Positions 40,886-49,676 of a DNA stretch of 64,000 nucleotides are shown here, one piece after another. The translations under genes and the position numbers were made by a program. The stretch is from Kitasatospora aureofaciens (lineage in GTDB: Bacteria; Actinomycetota; Actinomycetes; Streptomycetales; Streptomycetaceae), in the NCBI GenBank assembly GCA_000720845.1, contig JODU01000023.1:1-64000 (forward strand). Direction: 5' to 3'. The notes beneath the pieces are model-generated. The model searched no databases. It worked only from the letters and a program-made list of their open reading frames with translations, and was not told the origin of the DNA. Position 1 is the first letter of the stretch. Each line of letters begins with the position of its first letter.

Positions 40886-43259
40886 GCATGTCGTGGATCT
40901 GATCGATGCCGCCGGGCTGCCCCTGGAGCAGGTCGGGGGCAAGGCCAGGGGACTGGGCCGGCTGGTGGCGGCGGGTTTCCCGGTGCCCCCCGGTTTCTGC
41001 CTCCCGGTGGACGCGTTCGCCGCCTCCGCGGACAGGGCGGAGGACGAGGAGGACGACGGGGGATCGGGGCTGCTGCCCGACGCGGTCGCCCGGGCGCGAG
41101 CCCGCTGGGAGACCCTGCACGCCCCGCACGGCGTCGCCGTGCGGTCGTCGGCCACCAGCGAGGACGGCGCGACGAGCAGCGCCGCCGGCCAGTACGAGAG
41201 CGTGCTCGGGGTCCGCACCTTCGAGGAACTGCTGGCCGCCGTCGGCCGCTGCCGGCGCTCCCGGCACTCCGCCGGCGCGGAGGCCTACCGCGGCCGGATC
41301 GGCCTGGACGAGGAGGCCCCGGCGATGGCCGTGGTGGTGCAGGCGATGGTGGCGCCGACCTGGGCCGGAGTGGTGTTCACGGCCGAGGGACCGGTGGCAG
41401 GGGCCGATCACCTGGTTCTCGTGGAGGCGGTCGAGGGGCTCGGCACCCGGCTCGTCGACGGGCTCGTGGAGCCGAGCCGGACGGCGTTCTCCCGTCGCGA
41501 GCCGCACGCGCCCGCGTTCAGCAACTCGTTCGGGGAACGGATGGGCGAGTCGGCGGGGCGTTCGGGCCCCCTCCGTGAACTGGTGCGGACCGCGCTGGCG
41601 GTGGAGGAGGCACTGGGCGGGCCGCAGGACATCGAATGGGCCCTGGACGACGACGGACTGCATGTGCTGCAGGCCCGTCCGATCACCGCCGCCGTCCCGC
41701 ATCCGACGCACTTCGGCGACTGGGTGAGCGAGGTCCCCGGGGCACGGTGGGCCCGAATGAGCATCTGCGACTCGTGGTTGTCCGATCCGCTCTCCCCGCT
41801 CTTCGCGAGCACCCTCTTCCCGACGCTGATCGACCGGTGGGCGACCAACTGGGGTGGTCCCACCGCGCTGCGCAGGCGAAGTCCGCTGATCCCGGAGCCG
41901 ATGCACGGAACCGTCAACGGCTTCGCCTACCTGCGGTTCGACTTCCCCCTGTCCCGGCATCCGCTGCGCACCCTGCGGCTCACCGCCCGTTGGCTGGGCT
42001 TCCACCTCTCGCGCGTCGAGCGACGCTGGCGCGGCGAAGTGCTGCCCGCGCTCCGGGACGGCCTGGAGCGGGCGCGGGACACGCCGCTGGCCGACCTCAC
42101 GCCGGTCGAGGTGCTGCGGCGGATCCGGACCGTGGAGGAGCTGAGCGCCCGCTACTGGGCGGTGATCGGTGGCCTCGCCTGGCACTGGAACACCTCCGAG
42201 TGGCTGCTGGAGGCAGTCCTGGCACGCGGCGGCCGCCGCACCGCGGGACTGACGGCGGGCTCCCTGCTCGTGGGCGGGGAACGACTCGCCCACCAGGCCG
42301 ATCGCGCCCTGGAGCGGATCGCGGCGGCCGATCCGGCGGAGGAGGAGGAGTTGCTCCGCGAGTACCTGGAGCGGTTCGGCCACCTGGTGTACAGCCTCGA
42401 CCCGGCCGAGGCCACCGCGATCGACGACCCTTCGATGCTCCGCTCGGTGGTCGCCGGCCGCCGCGACGGCGGGGAGCCGGGCACCCGGGCGCCGTTGCCC
42501 GGGTCCGGTGGCGCCGGCGATCCGGTCCGCCGGCTCGGACGCGGACCGCTGGGCCGGACCCGGCTGCGAATCTACCGCTGGGCGCACCACTGGAGCGGCG
42601 TACGGGACGAGGCACTGCACCACTTCACGCTGGGCTGGCCGTTCATGCGGGCGGGATATCTCGAACTCGGCGGCCGGCTGGTGCGCGCCGGCCTGCTCGA
42701 CGCCGACGACGACGTCTTCTACCTGACCGGAGGGGAACTGAACAGCTGGGTGAGCACGGGCGCCGGTGACGCCCGCTGGCGCGACCTGGTGTGCGAGCGC
42801 CGACTGCGGCGCCAGTGGCAGCGGCGGCTCAACCCGCCCGACGTGGTCCCCACCGACGCCCGGATCATGCTCTTCGGGACGGACATCACCTCCCTGGCGC
42901 TCTTCGGGGTGGAGCGCCAGGAGGAGCGGGAGGACGGCCTGAGCGGATCTGCGGTGAGCCCGGGCAGCTACACCGGCCGGGCCCGGGTCGTCCACGAGAT
43001 CGCGGAGGCGGACGCGCTGGAGCGGGGAGAGATCCTCGTCGTCCGTCAGGTGACGCCGGCCTGGGCACCGCTCCTGGCCCGTGTCGGAGCGGTGGTGGCC
43101 GACGTCGGGGGCGCGCTGTCGCACGGTTCGGTGGTGGCACGCGAGTACGGCATCCCGGCGGTGATGGGCGTCAGGACCGCGACGTCGCGGATCGTCACGG
43201 GGAACGTGCTGACCGTCGACGGCGACTCCGGCACCGTCCGGCTGCTGGGGGAAGCGTGA
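40878..43259 (+). CDS. Rifampin-phosphotransferase/PEP-synthase-like dikinase, terpenoid cluster
   Basis: 793 aa from GTG at 40878. The N-terminal PPDK/PEP-synthase ATP-binding domain (about 1-310) includes GGKARGLGRLVAAGFPVPPGF, VRSSATSEDG and DIEWALDDDGLHVLQARPI. A variable middle region (about 330-690) has the WxF-type features of rifampin phosphotransferases. The C-terminal phosphohistidine domain has LSHGSVVAREYGIPAV, with His749 as the transfer residue. Related enzymes split ATP to AMP and phosphate and phosphorylate a small-molecule hydroxyl (rifampin) or pyruvate. In a terpenoid operon it could phosphorylate the product or an intermediate, for biosynthesis or self-protection. This role is inference. 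Confidence 0.82.
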   Translation: MAEHVVDLIDAAGLPLEQVGGKARGLGRLVAAGFPVPPGFCLPVDAFAASADRAEDEEDDGGSGLLPDAVARARARWETLHAPHGVAVRSSATSEDGATSSAAGQYESVLGVRTFEELLAAVGRCRRSRHSAGAEAYRGRIGLDEEAPAMAVVVQAMVAPTWAGVVFTAEGPVAGADHLVLVEAVEGLGTRLVDGLVEPSRTAFSRREPHAPAFSNSFGERMGESAGRSGPLRELVRTALAVEEALGGPQDIEWALDDDGLHVLQARPITAAVPHPTHFGDWVSEVPGARWARMSICDSWLSDPLSPLFASTLFPTLIDRWATNWGGPTALRRRSPLIPEPMHGTVNGFAYLRFDFPLSRHPLRTLRLTARWLGFHLSRVERRWRGEVLPALRDGLERARDTPLADLTPVEVLRRIRTVEELSARYWAVIGGLAWHWNTSEWLLEAVLARGGRRTAGLTAGSLLVGGERLAHQADRALERIAAADPAEEEELLREYLERFGHLVYSLDPAEATAIDDPSMLRSVVAGRRDGGEPGTRAPLPGSGGAGDPVRRLGRGPLGRTRLRIYRWAHHWSGVRDEALHHFTLGWPFMRAGYLELGGRLVRAGLLDADDDVFYLTGGELNSWVSTGAGDARWRDLVCERRLRRQWQRRLNPPDVVPTDARIMLFGTDITSLALFGVERQEEREDGLSGSAVSPGSYTGRARVVHEIAEADALERGEILVVRQVTPAWAPLLARVGAVVADVGGALSHGSVVAREYGIPAVMGVRTATSRIVTGNVLTVDGDSGTVRLLGEA

Positions 43260-44224
43260 CCTCGGCCGTACCCACGCCCAGGAACCGCGCCACACGCGAC
43301 CGGGTGGTCCGGGGCCTGCTGTTCGCCGCGGTGGCCGTCAGCCTGGTCTTCACCCTGCGGGGCATGGACCCCGACCACCTGTGGACGGCGCTGGCCGCGG
43401 CCGACCCCCGGTGGCTGGCCGTGGCCGTACTGGCCAACGTGGCCTCCCAGGTGACCAGGGCACTCGGCTGGAACGCGATGTTCACCGAGTCCCGGATCCG
43501 GTTCCCCCTGCTGGTGCGGATCGAGTTCGCCGTCCAGGCGGCGGCGGCCGTCAGCCCGGAGGGGGTCGGTGAATTCGTCCGGGTCGGTTACCTCCTGCGC
43601 GAGGGGGTGACGCGGACGGTGACCGTCACGCTCATGCTGGTCCGCAAGTTCTTCTCCAGCCTCGGCCTGGTGCCGTTCCTGGTGGTCCTCTGGTGGCCGG
43701 GCAGTGGAGTGCCCGGCTGGGCCGTGGCCGTCGCCTGGGCGTACCTGGCGGTGCTGACGGTGGAGTCCGTGCTGATCGTGCGGGTCGCGCGCACGCCGTC
43801 CGGCCCGGCGCGGGAGGGCCGGCTGAGGCGGATCGTCTTCGACGCCCGCACCTCGCTCGGGCCGGTGCGCCACCCGCGGGTCTTCTCCGAGGTGGGCGCG
43901 GCCGGGGTCGCCACCCGGGGGCTCGACCTCGTGGCGGCGACGGCGGTCGCGAAAGCGCTGGGCCTGGGGCTGTCGGCGGCCGTGCTGGTGCTCGTCCTGC
44001 TGTCGATCGAGGTGTCCAACATCCTGCCGACGCTGCCGGGGCAGCTGGGCACCTTCGAGGCGGCGGTCCTGGGCGCGACGGGGGGCGTCCTCGGTCAGGC
44101 GGAAGGGTTGGCCTTCGCACTGGTCTTCCATGCCCAACAAGTGCTTCCCCAGATTCCGCTGGGGATGATGGCAATGGCCGGCAATTCATTGCTACGCGAC
44201 CGATCGGAACAGGACTCAGGATGA
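43256..44224 (+). CDS. Lysylphosphatidylglycerol synthase TM-region (UPF0104) family membrane protein, terpenoid cluster
   Basis: 322 aa, GTG overlapping the previous stop (GTGA, 43256-43259). Seven or eight membrane segments are visible, with family features AAAVSPEGVGEFVRVGYLL (the conserved P.G.GE loop) and LPTLPGQLGTFEAAVL. It lacks the catalytic C-terminal domain of true MprF lysyl transferases. Similar stand-alone proteins occur beside lipid and isoprenoid synthesis genes and may flip or move lipids. A transport or membrane-handling role for the terpenoid is plausible. Confidence 0.8.
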   Translation: MTSAVPTPRNRATRDRVVRGLLFAAVAVSLVFTLRGMDPDHLWTALAAADPRWLAVAVLANVASQVTRALGWNAMFTESRIRFPLLVRIEFAVQAAAAVSPEGVGEFVRVGYLLREGVTRTVTVTLMLVRKFFSSLGLVPFLVVLWWPGSGVPGWAVAVAWAYLAVLTVESVLIVRVARTPSGPAREGRLRRIVFDARTSLGPVRHPRVFSEVGAAGVATRGLDLVAATAVAKALGLGLSAAVLVLVLLSIEVSNILPTLPGQLGTFEAAVLGATGGVLGQAEGLAFALVFHAQQVLPQIPLGMMAMAGNSLLRDRSEQDSG

Positions 44225-44679
44225 CCGAGTTATGGAACGCTGACACCCCCAAGCTGGTTGAGCTGCCCTCGGGCCGCAGGCTCAGGGGGCGCGGCCTCCG
44301 TTACGACCTGCCGGAGGGACAGACCCCGACGTTCACCGTGCACCTGACGGATCACGAGCCGCCCAGCCCGCCCTGGGAGTCGGTCTGGGTGCCCTGGCGG
44401 GACTTCTGGCTCCCCGCCGACCCGATGGACGCGATGCGCAAGCTCCGCGACGCCTACGAGCGCGCGCCGGGCGAGCGCGTGGAGGTCTGCTGCGGGGGCG
44501 GCATCGGCCGGACCGGTACCGCGCTGTCGGCGATCTGCGTCTTCGAGGGCATGGACCCCAAGGAGGCGGTCAAGTGGGTGCGGCGCAACTACCACCCCCG
44601 TGCCGTCGAGGTGCCCTGGCAGCGGCGCTTCGTCCGCCAGGTCCACGCCGCGAGCACCGGGGGAACCGGGCGGGCGTGA
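44221..44679 (+). CDS. Cys-X5-Arg (protein-tyrosine-phosphatase-like) phosphatase
   Basis: 152 aa, ATG overlapping the previous stop (ATGA, 44221-44224). The P-loop is CGGGIGRTG, with nucleophile Cys91 and Arg97. The preceding residue is Cys rather than the usual His. A conserved Asp in LPADPMD could be the general acid. The fold can act on phosphoproteins, inositides or small phosphates. Its tight coupling to the terpenoid operon suggests it removes the phosphate added by the dikinase or present on a cyclised intermediate. It could also be an unrelated core gene captured in the transcript. Confidence 0.75.
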   Translation: MTELWNADTPKLVELPSGRRLRGRGLRYDLPEGQTPTFTVHLTDHEPPSPPWESVWVPWRDFWLPADPMDAMRKLRDAYERAPGERVEVCCGGGIGRTGTALSAICVFEGMDPKEAVKWVRRNYHPRAVEVPWQRRFVRQVHAASTGGTGRA

Positions 44680-44778
44680 CCTCGCCCCGCCCTCCCGGAC
44701 CCCTTCGGGACGACCCCCACCGGATACGGGGGCTGTCCCCAGTGCCGCCGGCGCCCCCGGATGCCTACCTTGGGTCGC

Positions 44779-45213
44779 ATGACGGGAATGGACGCACGCG
44801 ACGCCGACCTGAAGAAGGAACTCGACGCCACCCTGCGGACACGCAGGGAGCTCGGCGAGGAGTACGAGTCCGCGCTGGTCGACTCGTTCCTGGAGAAGGT
44901 CGACCAGCGCATCGACGGAGCGGTGGAGCGCCGGGTGCGCCGGCAGCTCGCCGAGCAGCAGATGACGGCGGCCCGGGACAGCCGGTCGCCGCGGCCGACG
45001 GACTCCTTCGGCGAGCGCTTCGGCTTCGGCATCGTCTCGCTGGTGCTGGCGATCCCGCTGTCCGCGATCGGCGGCGGCGTGGCGCACCTGCCCGGGATGC
45101 TGGTCGCCTGGGCGGGCATCGTCGGGGTCAACGTGGTCCAGGCGGCCCGCACCAACCCGGATCTGTTCGGGCACCGCCGCCGCGCCGGGCGGGGCGACGC
45201 CTGGGAGGACTGA
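44779..45213 (+). CDS. Conserved actinobacterial protein with C-terminal membrane segments, unknown function
   Basis: 144 aa, ATG at 44779. The N-terminal 70 residues are charged and likely helical (LKKELDATLRTRRELGEEYESALVDSFL, written here only in part as ELGEEYESALVDSFLEKVD). Two hydrophobic segments follow at about 82-102 and 104-122, then a basic tail. No known motif. It is the first core-like gene right of the terpenoid cluster. Confidence 0.7.
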   Translation: MTGMDARDADLKKELDATLRTRRELGEEYESALVDSFLEKVDQRIDGAVERRVRRQLAEQQMTAARDSRSPRPTDSFGERFGFGIVSLVLAIPLSAIGGGVAHLPGMLVAWAGIVGVNVVQAARTNPDLFGHRRRAGRGDAWED

Positions 45214-45574
45214 GGGCGGAAGGAAGCAGGCAAGGAAAAGGCAGCGGGAAGGCAGCCGGAAGACTGCGCGGGGACCGCCGCACCCCCATCACTGAGGGGC
45301 GGGACGACGGCGGTCCCCGCGGGGGACGCGCGCGGTGCCGGGCCTCACGGCCGGACCGGCGCGTCCTTGGCGTCCTTGGAGGTCCGGGAGCCGCTCCGGA
45401 AGGTCCGTGACGCCGTTCGGCGTCGGCTGGTCCGGGGAGCCGCTCCCTTCCCTGCCGACACCCAGTACTCTGCCGGTCCCGTGTTAAGCGACTGCTGCGC
45501 GCACATGACGTGCGCGTACCACTTCCGCGAAGTCCACGAAGATCACCGGGCCGCGGCCGCCGGTCCGGCTCGTC
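45214..45574. other. Intergenic region between convergent genes, with strong hairpin
   Basis: A perfect 14-bp stem (45267-45280 with 45308-45321) with a C/G inner stem acts as a likely bidirectional terminator. Further right, 45498-45516 is a smaller perfect hairpin (CGCGCAC-5-GTGCGCG). No gene is supported; a short frame from ATG at 45505 runs antisense into the cystathionine beta-synthase gene and lacks a ribosome-binding site. Confidence 0.5.
45267..45321. terminator. Bidirectional hairpin terminator
   Basis: 14-bp perfect GC-rich inverted repeat between the small membrane protein gene (rightward) and cystathionine beta-synthase (leftward). Confidence 0.7.
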
Positions 45575-46960
45575 CTACTTGCCCTTGGCGAGGAAGGACA
45601 GCAGGTCCTGCCGGCTCACCACGCCGGTCGGCTTGCCCTCGACGAGGACGATCGCGGCGTCGGCGCGGCCGAGCACCGACATCAGGTCCGCGACGGGCTC
45701 GCCGGAGCCGACCTGGGGCAGCGGGGCGGACATGTGCTTCTCCAGCGGGTCCTCCAGCGAGGCGCGCTTGGCGAACAGCGCGTCCAGCAGCTCGCGTTCC
45801 ACGACCGAGCCGACGACCTCGGCGGCCATCACGTCCGGGTGTCCGGCGCCGGGCTTGACGATCGGCATCTGCGAGACGCCGTACTCGCGCAGTACGTCGA
45901 TGGCCTGGCCGACGGTCTCGTCCGGGTGCATGTGGACGAGGGAGGGGATGTGGCCGCCCTCCTTGTGGTTCAGGACCTCGGCGACGCGGGCGCTGGGTCC
46001 GGCGTCCTCCAGGAAGCCGTAGTCGGCCATCCACTCGTCGTTGAAGATCTTGCTGAGGTAGCCGCGTCCGCTGTCCGGCAGCAGGACGACCACCACGTCG
46101 TCCTCGCCGAGCCGTGCCGCCACCTCGAGGGCCGCGACGACCGCCATGCCGCAGGAGCCGCCCACCAGCAGGCCCTCCTCCTTGGCCAGGCGGCGGGTCA
46201 TCTGGAAGGAGTCCTTGTCGGAGACGGCGACGATCTCGTCCGCGATCTCGCGGTCGTACGCCGTCGGCCAGAAGTCCTCGCCGACGCCCTCGACCAGGTA
46301 CGGGCGCCCGGAGCCGCCGGAGTAGACGGAGCCCTCGGGGTCGGCGCCGATCACCTTCACCGCGCCGTCACTGGCGTCCTTCAGGTACCGGCCGGTGCCG
46401 GAGATGGTGCCGCCGGTGCCGACGCCGGCCACGAAGTGGGTGATCTTCCCCTCGGTCTGCTCCCACAGCTCGGGACCCGTGGAGTGGTAGTGCGAGAGCG
46501 GGTTGTTCGGGTTGGAGTACTGGTCCGGCTTCCAGGCGCCCGGCGTCTCGCGGACCAGCCGGTCGGAGACGTTGTAGTACGAGTCGGGGTGCTCGGGGTC
46601 GACCGCGGTCGGGCAGACGACGACCTCGGCGCCGTACGCGCGCAGCACGTTGATCTTGTCGGTGGACACCTTGTCGGGGCAGACGAAGATGCACTTGTAG
46701 CCCTTCTGCTGGGCCACGATGGCGAGGCCCACGCCCGTGTTGCCGCTGGTCGGCTCGACGATCGTGCCGCCGGGCCGCAGCTCTCCGCTCTTCTCCGCCG
46801 CCTCGATCATGCGCAGGGCGATGCGGTCCTTCACCGAGCCGCCCGGGTTGAAGTACTCCACCTTGGCCAGGACGGTGGCCCTGATCCCCTTGGTGACGTT
46901 GTTGAGCCGCACCAGCGGGGTGTTGCCGACGAGGCTGATCATCGAGTCGTGGAATTGCAC
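45575..46960 (-). CDS. Cystathionine beta-synthase
   Basis: 461 aa, GTG at 46960 with GGAG six bases upstream. The PLP-dependent fold type II domain has NPGGSVKDR (PLP Lys44), SGNTG and GVGTGGTISG. A pair of CBS domains (about 335-460) occupies the C-terminus. The heme-binding N-terminal extension of animal enzymes is absent. It condenses serine or O-acetylserine with homocysteine (or produces cysteine, in the O-acetylserine sulfhydrylase direction). The CBS domains suggest regulation by an adenosyl ligand. The length and CBS pair favour cystathionine beta-synthase over cysteine synthase. Confidence 0.92.
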   Translation of the reverse strand: MQFHDSMISLVGNTPLVRLNNVTKGIRATVLAKVEYFNPGGSVKDRIALRMIEAAEKSGELRPGGTIVEPTSGNTGVGLAIVAQQKGYKCIFVCPDKVSTDKINVLRAYGAEVVVCPTAVDPEHPDSYYNVSDRLVRETPGAWKPDQYSNPNNPLSHYHSTGPELWEQTEGKITHFVAGVGTGGTISGTGRYLKDASDGAVKVIGADPEGSVYSGGSGRPYLVEGVGEDFWPTAYDREIADEIVAVSDKDSFQMTRRLAKEEGLLVGGSCGMAVVAALEVAARLGEDDVVVVLLPDSGRGYLSKIFNDEWMADYGFLEDAGPSARVAEVLNHKEGGHIPSLVHMHPDETVGQAIDVLREYGVSQMPIVKPGAGHPDVMAAEVVGSVVERELLDALFAKRASLEDPLEKHMSAPLPQVGSGEPVADLMSVLGRADAAIVLVEGKPTGVVSRQDLLSFLAKGK

Positions 46961-47127
46961 CGTGGTCTCCGGATGCCGCAAATGAAGGGTCGATATCGGT
47001 CCGGCAAGCCTATGGCCTGCGGGCCCGCCGATGCCCCGTGACGGTCGTTCACCCTGCGTTGAGATTGGGCGACCGTCCGTACGGGGCAAGGAGTGGGTGT
47101 ACGGGTTGGAGGAGGTGGCGGCGACGC

Positions 47128-48150
47128 ATGACGAGCATGTCGAGGGCGCGGGTGGCCCGGCGGATCGCGGCCGGCGCGGCGTACGGCGGCGGCGGCATCG
47201 GGCTGGCGGGGGCGGCGGCGGTCGGCCTGGTGGTGGCGGAGGTGCAGCTGGCCAGACGCCGGGTGGGCGTGGGCACGCCCACCCGGGTGCCGAACGCGCA
47301 GGGGCTGTACGGAGGCACCCTGCCCACGGCCGGTGATCCGCCGCTGCGGCTGGTGATGCTGGGCGACTCCACGGCCGCCGGGCAGGGCGTCCACCGGGCC
47401 GGGCAGACGCCGGGCGCGCTGCTGGCGTCGGGGCTCGCGGCGGTGGCGGAGCGGCCGGTCCGGCTGGGGTCGGTCGCGCAGCCGGGGGCGTGTTCGGACG
47501 ACCTGGACCGGCAGGTGGCGCTGGTGCTGGCTGACCCGGACCGGGTGCCGGACATCTGCGTGATCATGGTCGGCGCCAATGACGTCACCCACCGGATGCC
47601 GGCGACCCGCTCGGTGCGGCACCTGTCCGCGGCGGTACGGCGCCTGCGCACGGCCGGCGCGGAGGTGGTCGTCGGCACCTGTCCGGACCTGGGCACGATC
47701 GAGCGGGTGCGGCAACCGCTGCGCTGGCTGGCCCGGCGGGCCTCGCGGCAGCTCGCGGCGGCGCAGACCATCGGCGTCGTCGAGCAGGGCGGGCGCACGG
47801 TGTCGCTGGGCGATCTGCTGGGCCCGGAGTTCGCGCAGAACCCGCGGGAGCTGTTCGGCCCCGACAACTACCACCCCTCCGCCGAGGGGTATGCCACCGC
47901 CGCGATGGCGGTACTGCCGTCGGTGTGCGCCGCGCTCGGCCTGTGGCCGGCCGAGGAGGAGCACCCGGACGCGCTGCGCCGCGAGGGCTTCCTGCCGGTG
48001 GCCAGGGCTGCGGCGGAGGCGGCGTCCGAGGCCGGCACGGAGGTGGCCGCCGCGATGCCCACGGGACCGCGCGGGCCCTGGGCACTGCTCAAACGCCGCA
48101 GGCGGCGCCGGGTGACGGAGGCGGAACCCACCAGCGCGTCCAACGCCTGA
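47128..48150 (+). CDS. SGNH/GDSL hydrolase with N-terminal membrane anchor
   Basis: 340 aa, ATG at 47128. One hydrophobic segment at about 12-38 looks like an uncleaved signal or anchor. The hydrolase domain has block I MLGDSTAAGQG (nucleophile Ser), block III VGANDVTH and block V DNYHPSAEGY with the catalytic Asp and His. It is an esterase or lipase acting outside the membrane; the substrate is unknown. The last codons are formed by the first unit of a 41-bp tandem repeat that continues past the stop. Confidence 0.88.
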   Translation: MTSMSRARVARRIAAGAAYGGGGIGLAGAAAVGLVVAEVQLARRRVGVGTPTRVPNAQGLYGGTLPTAGDPPLRLVMLGDSTAAGQGVHRAGQTPGALLASGLAAVAERPVRLGSVAQPGACSDDLDRQVALVLADPDRVPDICVIMVGANDVTHRMPATRSVRHLSAAVRRLRTAGAEVVVGTCPDLGTIERVRQPLRWLARRASRQLAAAQTIGVVEQGGRTVSLGDLLGPEFAQNPRELFGPDNYHPSAEGYATAAMAVLPSVCAALGLWPAEEEHPDALRREGFLPVARAAAEAASEAGTEVAAAMPTGPRGPWALLKRRRRRRVTEAEPTSASNA

Positions 48151-48345
48151 GCCCGAGACCGAGGAGACCCACCAGCCCGTCCGGTGCCTGACCACGAGAC
48201 CGAGGAGACCCACCAGCCCGTCCGGCGTTTGAGGACGAGGCCGTCCAGGCCGAAGGGGGGCAAGAGGGTCTGGGGGCGCAGCCCCCGGAATACACCCGCC
48301 ACCACGCACCCGGCGGGAAAGCCCGCCCAACCGCCGGAGGCAAAA
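48125..48345. repeat. 41-bp tandem repeat overlapping the hydrolase stop, followed by a dispersed Streptomyces hairpin element
   Basis: A 31-base identical segment occurs at 48154-48184 and 48195-48225 (period 41). A diverged copy at about 48125-48150 forms the 3' end of the hydrolase gene including its stop. The stretch continues into the dispersed intergenic element marked by CCGTCCGGCGTTTGAGGACG and the hairpin GGGGGCGCAGCCCCC at about 48273-48287. The remaining bases up to 48455 hold the thiolase promoter region and no gene. Confidence 0.75.
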
Positions 48346-48455
48346 GCAAGCGCTTAGACAGTTGCGGTCCATGTCACACCGCCGCACCCGTGACCCGGGC
48401 CATACGGCCGGGTAACTTCCCCAGCAGCCGCCAACCCCTCATCACTGGAGCCGTG

Positions 48456-49676
48456 ATGCCCGAAGCCGTGATCGTCTCTGCCGCCCGTTCTCCCATCGGC
48501 CGGGCCTTCAAGGGCTCCCTGAAGGACCTGCGCCCCGACGACCTGGCCGCCACGATCATCCAGGCGGCCCTCGCCAAGGTCCCCGAGCTGGACCCGAGGG
48601 ACATCGACGACCTGATGCTCGGCTGCGGCCTGCCCGGCGGCGAGCAGGGCAACAACCTCGGCCGGATCGTCGCCGTCCAGATGGGCATGGACCACCTGCC
48701 CGGCTGCACCGTCACCCGGTACTGCTCCTCGTCCCTGCAGACCTCCCGCATGGCCCTGCACGCCATCAAGGCCGGCGAGGGCGACGTCTTCATCTCGGCC
48801 GGCGTCGAGATGGTCTCCCGCTTCACCAAGGGCAACTCCGACAGCCTGCCGGACACGCACAATCCGCTGTTCGCCGAGGCCGAGGCCCGCACCGCCGAGG
48901 TCGCCCAGCAGGAGGGCACCACCTGGCACGACCCGCGCGAGGACGGCCTGGTCCCCGACCCCTACATCGCGATGGGCCAGACCGCGGAGAACCTCGCCCG
49001 CGCCAAGGGCATCACCCGGCAGGACATGGACGAGTTCGGCGTCCGGTCCCAGAACCTCGCCGAGGAAGCCATCAAGAACGGCTTCTGGGAGCGCGAGATC
49101 ACCCCGGTCACGCTGCCCGACGGCACGGTCGTCGCCAAGGACGACGGCCCGCGCGCCGGCGTCACCCTGGAGGGCGTCCAGGGCCTCAAGCCGGTCTTCC
49201 GCCCCGACGGCCTGGTCACCGCCGGCAACTGCTGCCCGCTCAACGACGGCGCCGCCGCCCTGGTGATCATGAGCGACACCAAGGCCCGCGAGCTTGGCCT
49301 GACCCCGCTGGCCCGCATCGTCTCCACCGGCGTCTCCGGCCTGTCCCCCGAGATCATGGGCCTCGGCCCGGTCGAGGCCAGCGAGCAAGCACTGTCCCGC
49401 GCCGGGCTCACCATCGGCGACATCGACCTGGCCGAGATCAACGAGGCGTTCGCCGCGCAGGTCATCCCCTCCTACCGCGAACTCGGCATCCCGCTGGAGA
49501 AGCTGAACGTCAACGGCGGCGCCATCGCCGTCGGCCACCCCTTCGGCATGACCGGCGCCCGCATCACCGGCACGCTGATCAACTCCCTCCAGACGCACGA
49601 CAAGCAGTTCGGTCTGGAGACCATGTGCGTCGGCGGCGGCCAGGGCATGGCGATGGTCATCGAGCGCCTGAGCTGA
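48456..49676 (+). CDS. Acetyl-CoA C-acyltransferase (thiolase)
   Basis: 406 aa, ATG at 48456 with GGAG five bases upstream. It shows the thiolase signatures: nucleophile Cys in TRYCSSSLQT, NEAFAAQ, GGAIAVGHPFGMTGAR with the catalytic His, and the second Cys in CVGGGQGMAM. It cleaves 3-ketoacyl-CoA in beta-oxidation or condenses acetyl-CoA. The overall pattern resembles FadA-type enzymes, but degradative and biosynthetic types cannot be separated by sequence alone here. Confidence 0.93.
   Translation: MPEAVIVSAARSPIGRAFKGSLKDLRPDDLAATIIQAALAKVPELDPRDIDDLMLGCGLPGGEQGNNLGRIVAVQMGMDHLPGCTVTRYCSSSLQTSRMALHAIKAGEGDVFISAGVEMVSRFTKGNSDSLPDTHNPLFAEAEARTAEVAQQEGTTWHDPREDGLVPDPYIAMGQTAENLARAKGITRQDMDEFGVRSQNLAEEAIKNGFWEREITPVTLPDGTVVAKDDGPRAGVTLEGVQGLKPVFRPDGLVTAGNCCPLNDGAAALVIMSDTKARELGLTPLARIVSTGVSGLSPEIMGLGPVEASEQALSRAGLTIGDIDLAEINEAFAAQVIPSYRELGIPLEKLNVNGGAIAVGHPFGMTGARITGTLINSLQTHDKQFGLETMCVGGGQGMAMVIERLS

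Noticed and set aside
40668..43295. An 875-codon open frame on the minus strand opposite the dikinase gene
   Set aside because: High GC creates long antisense frames. The plus-strand frame has clear dikinase motifs, Streptomyces third-position GC bias and coupled neighbours, while the antisense product is Arg/Gly/His-rich without any motif.
43256..44224. True lysylphosphatidylglycerol synthase (MprF)
   Set aside because: Only the membrane region is present; the catalytic C-terminal acyltransferase-like domain is missing.
45505..45858. Short frame beginning ATG at 45505
   Set aside because: It has no ribosome-binding site and soon runs antisense into cystathionine beta-synthase.
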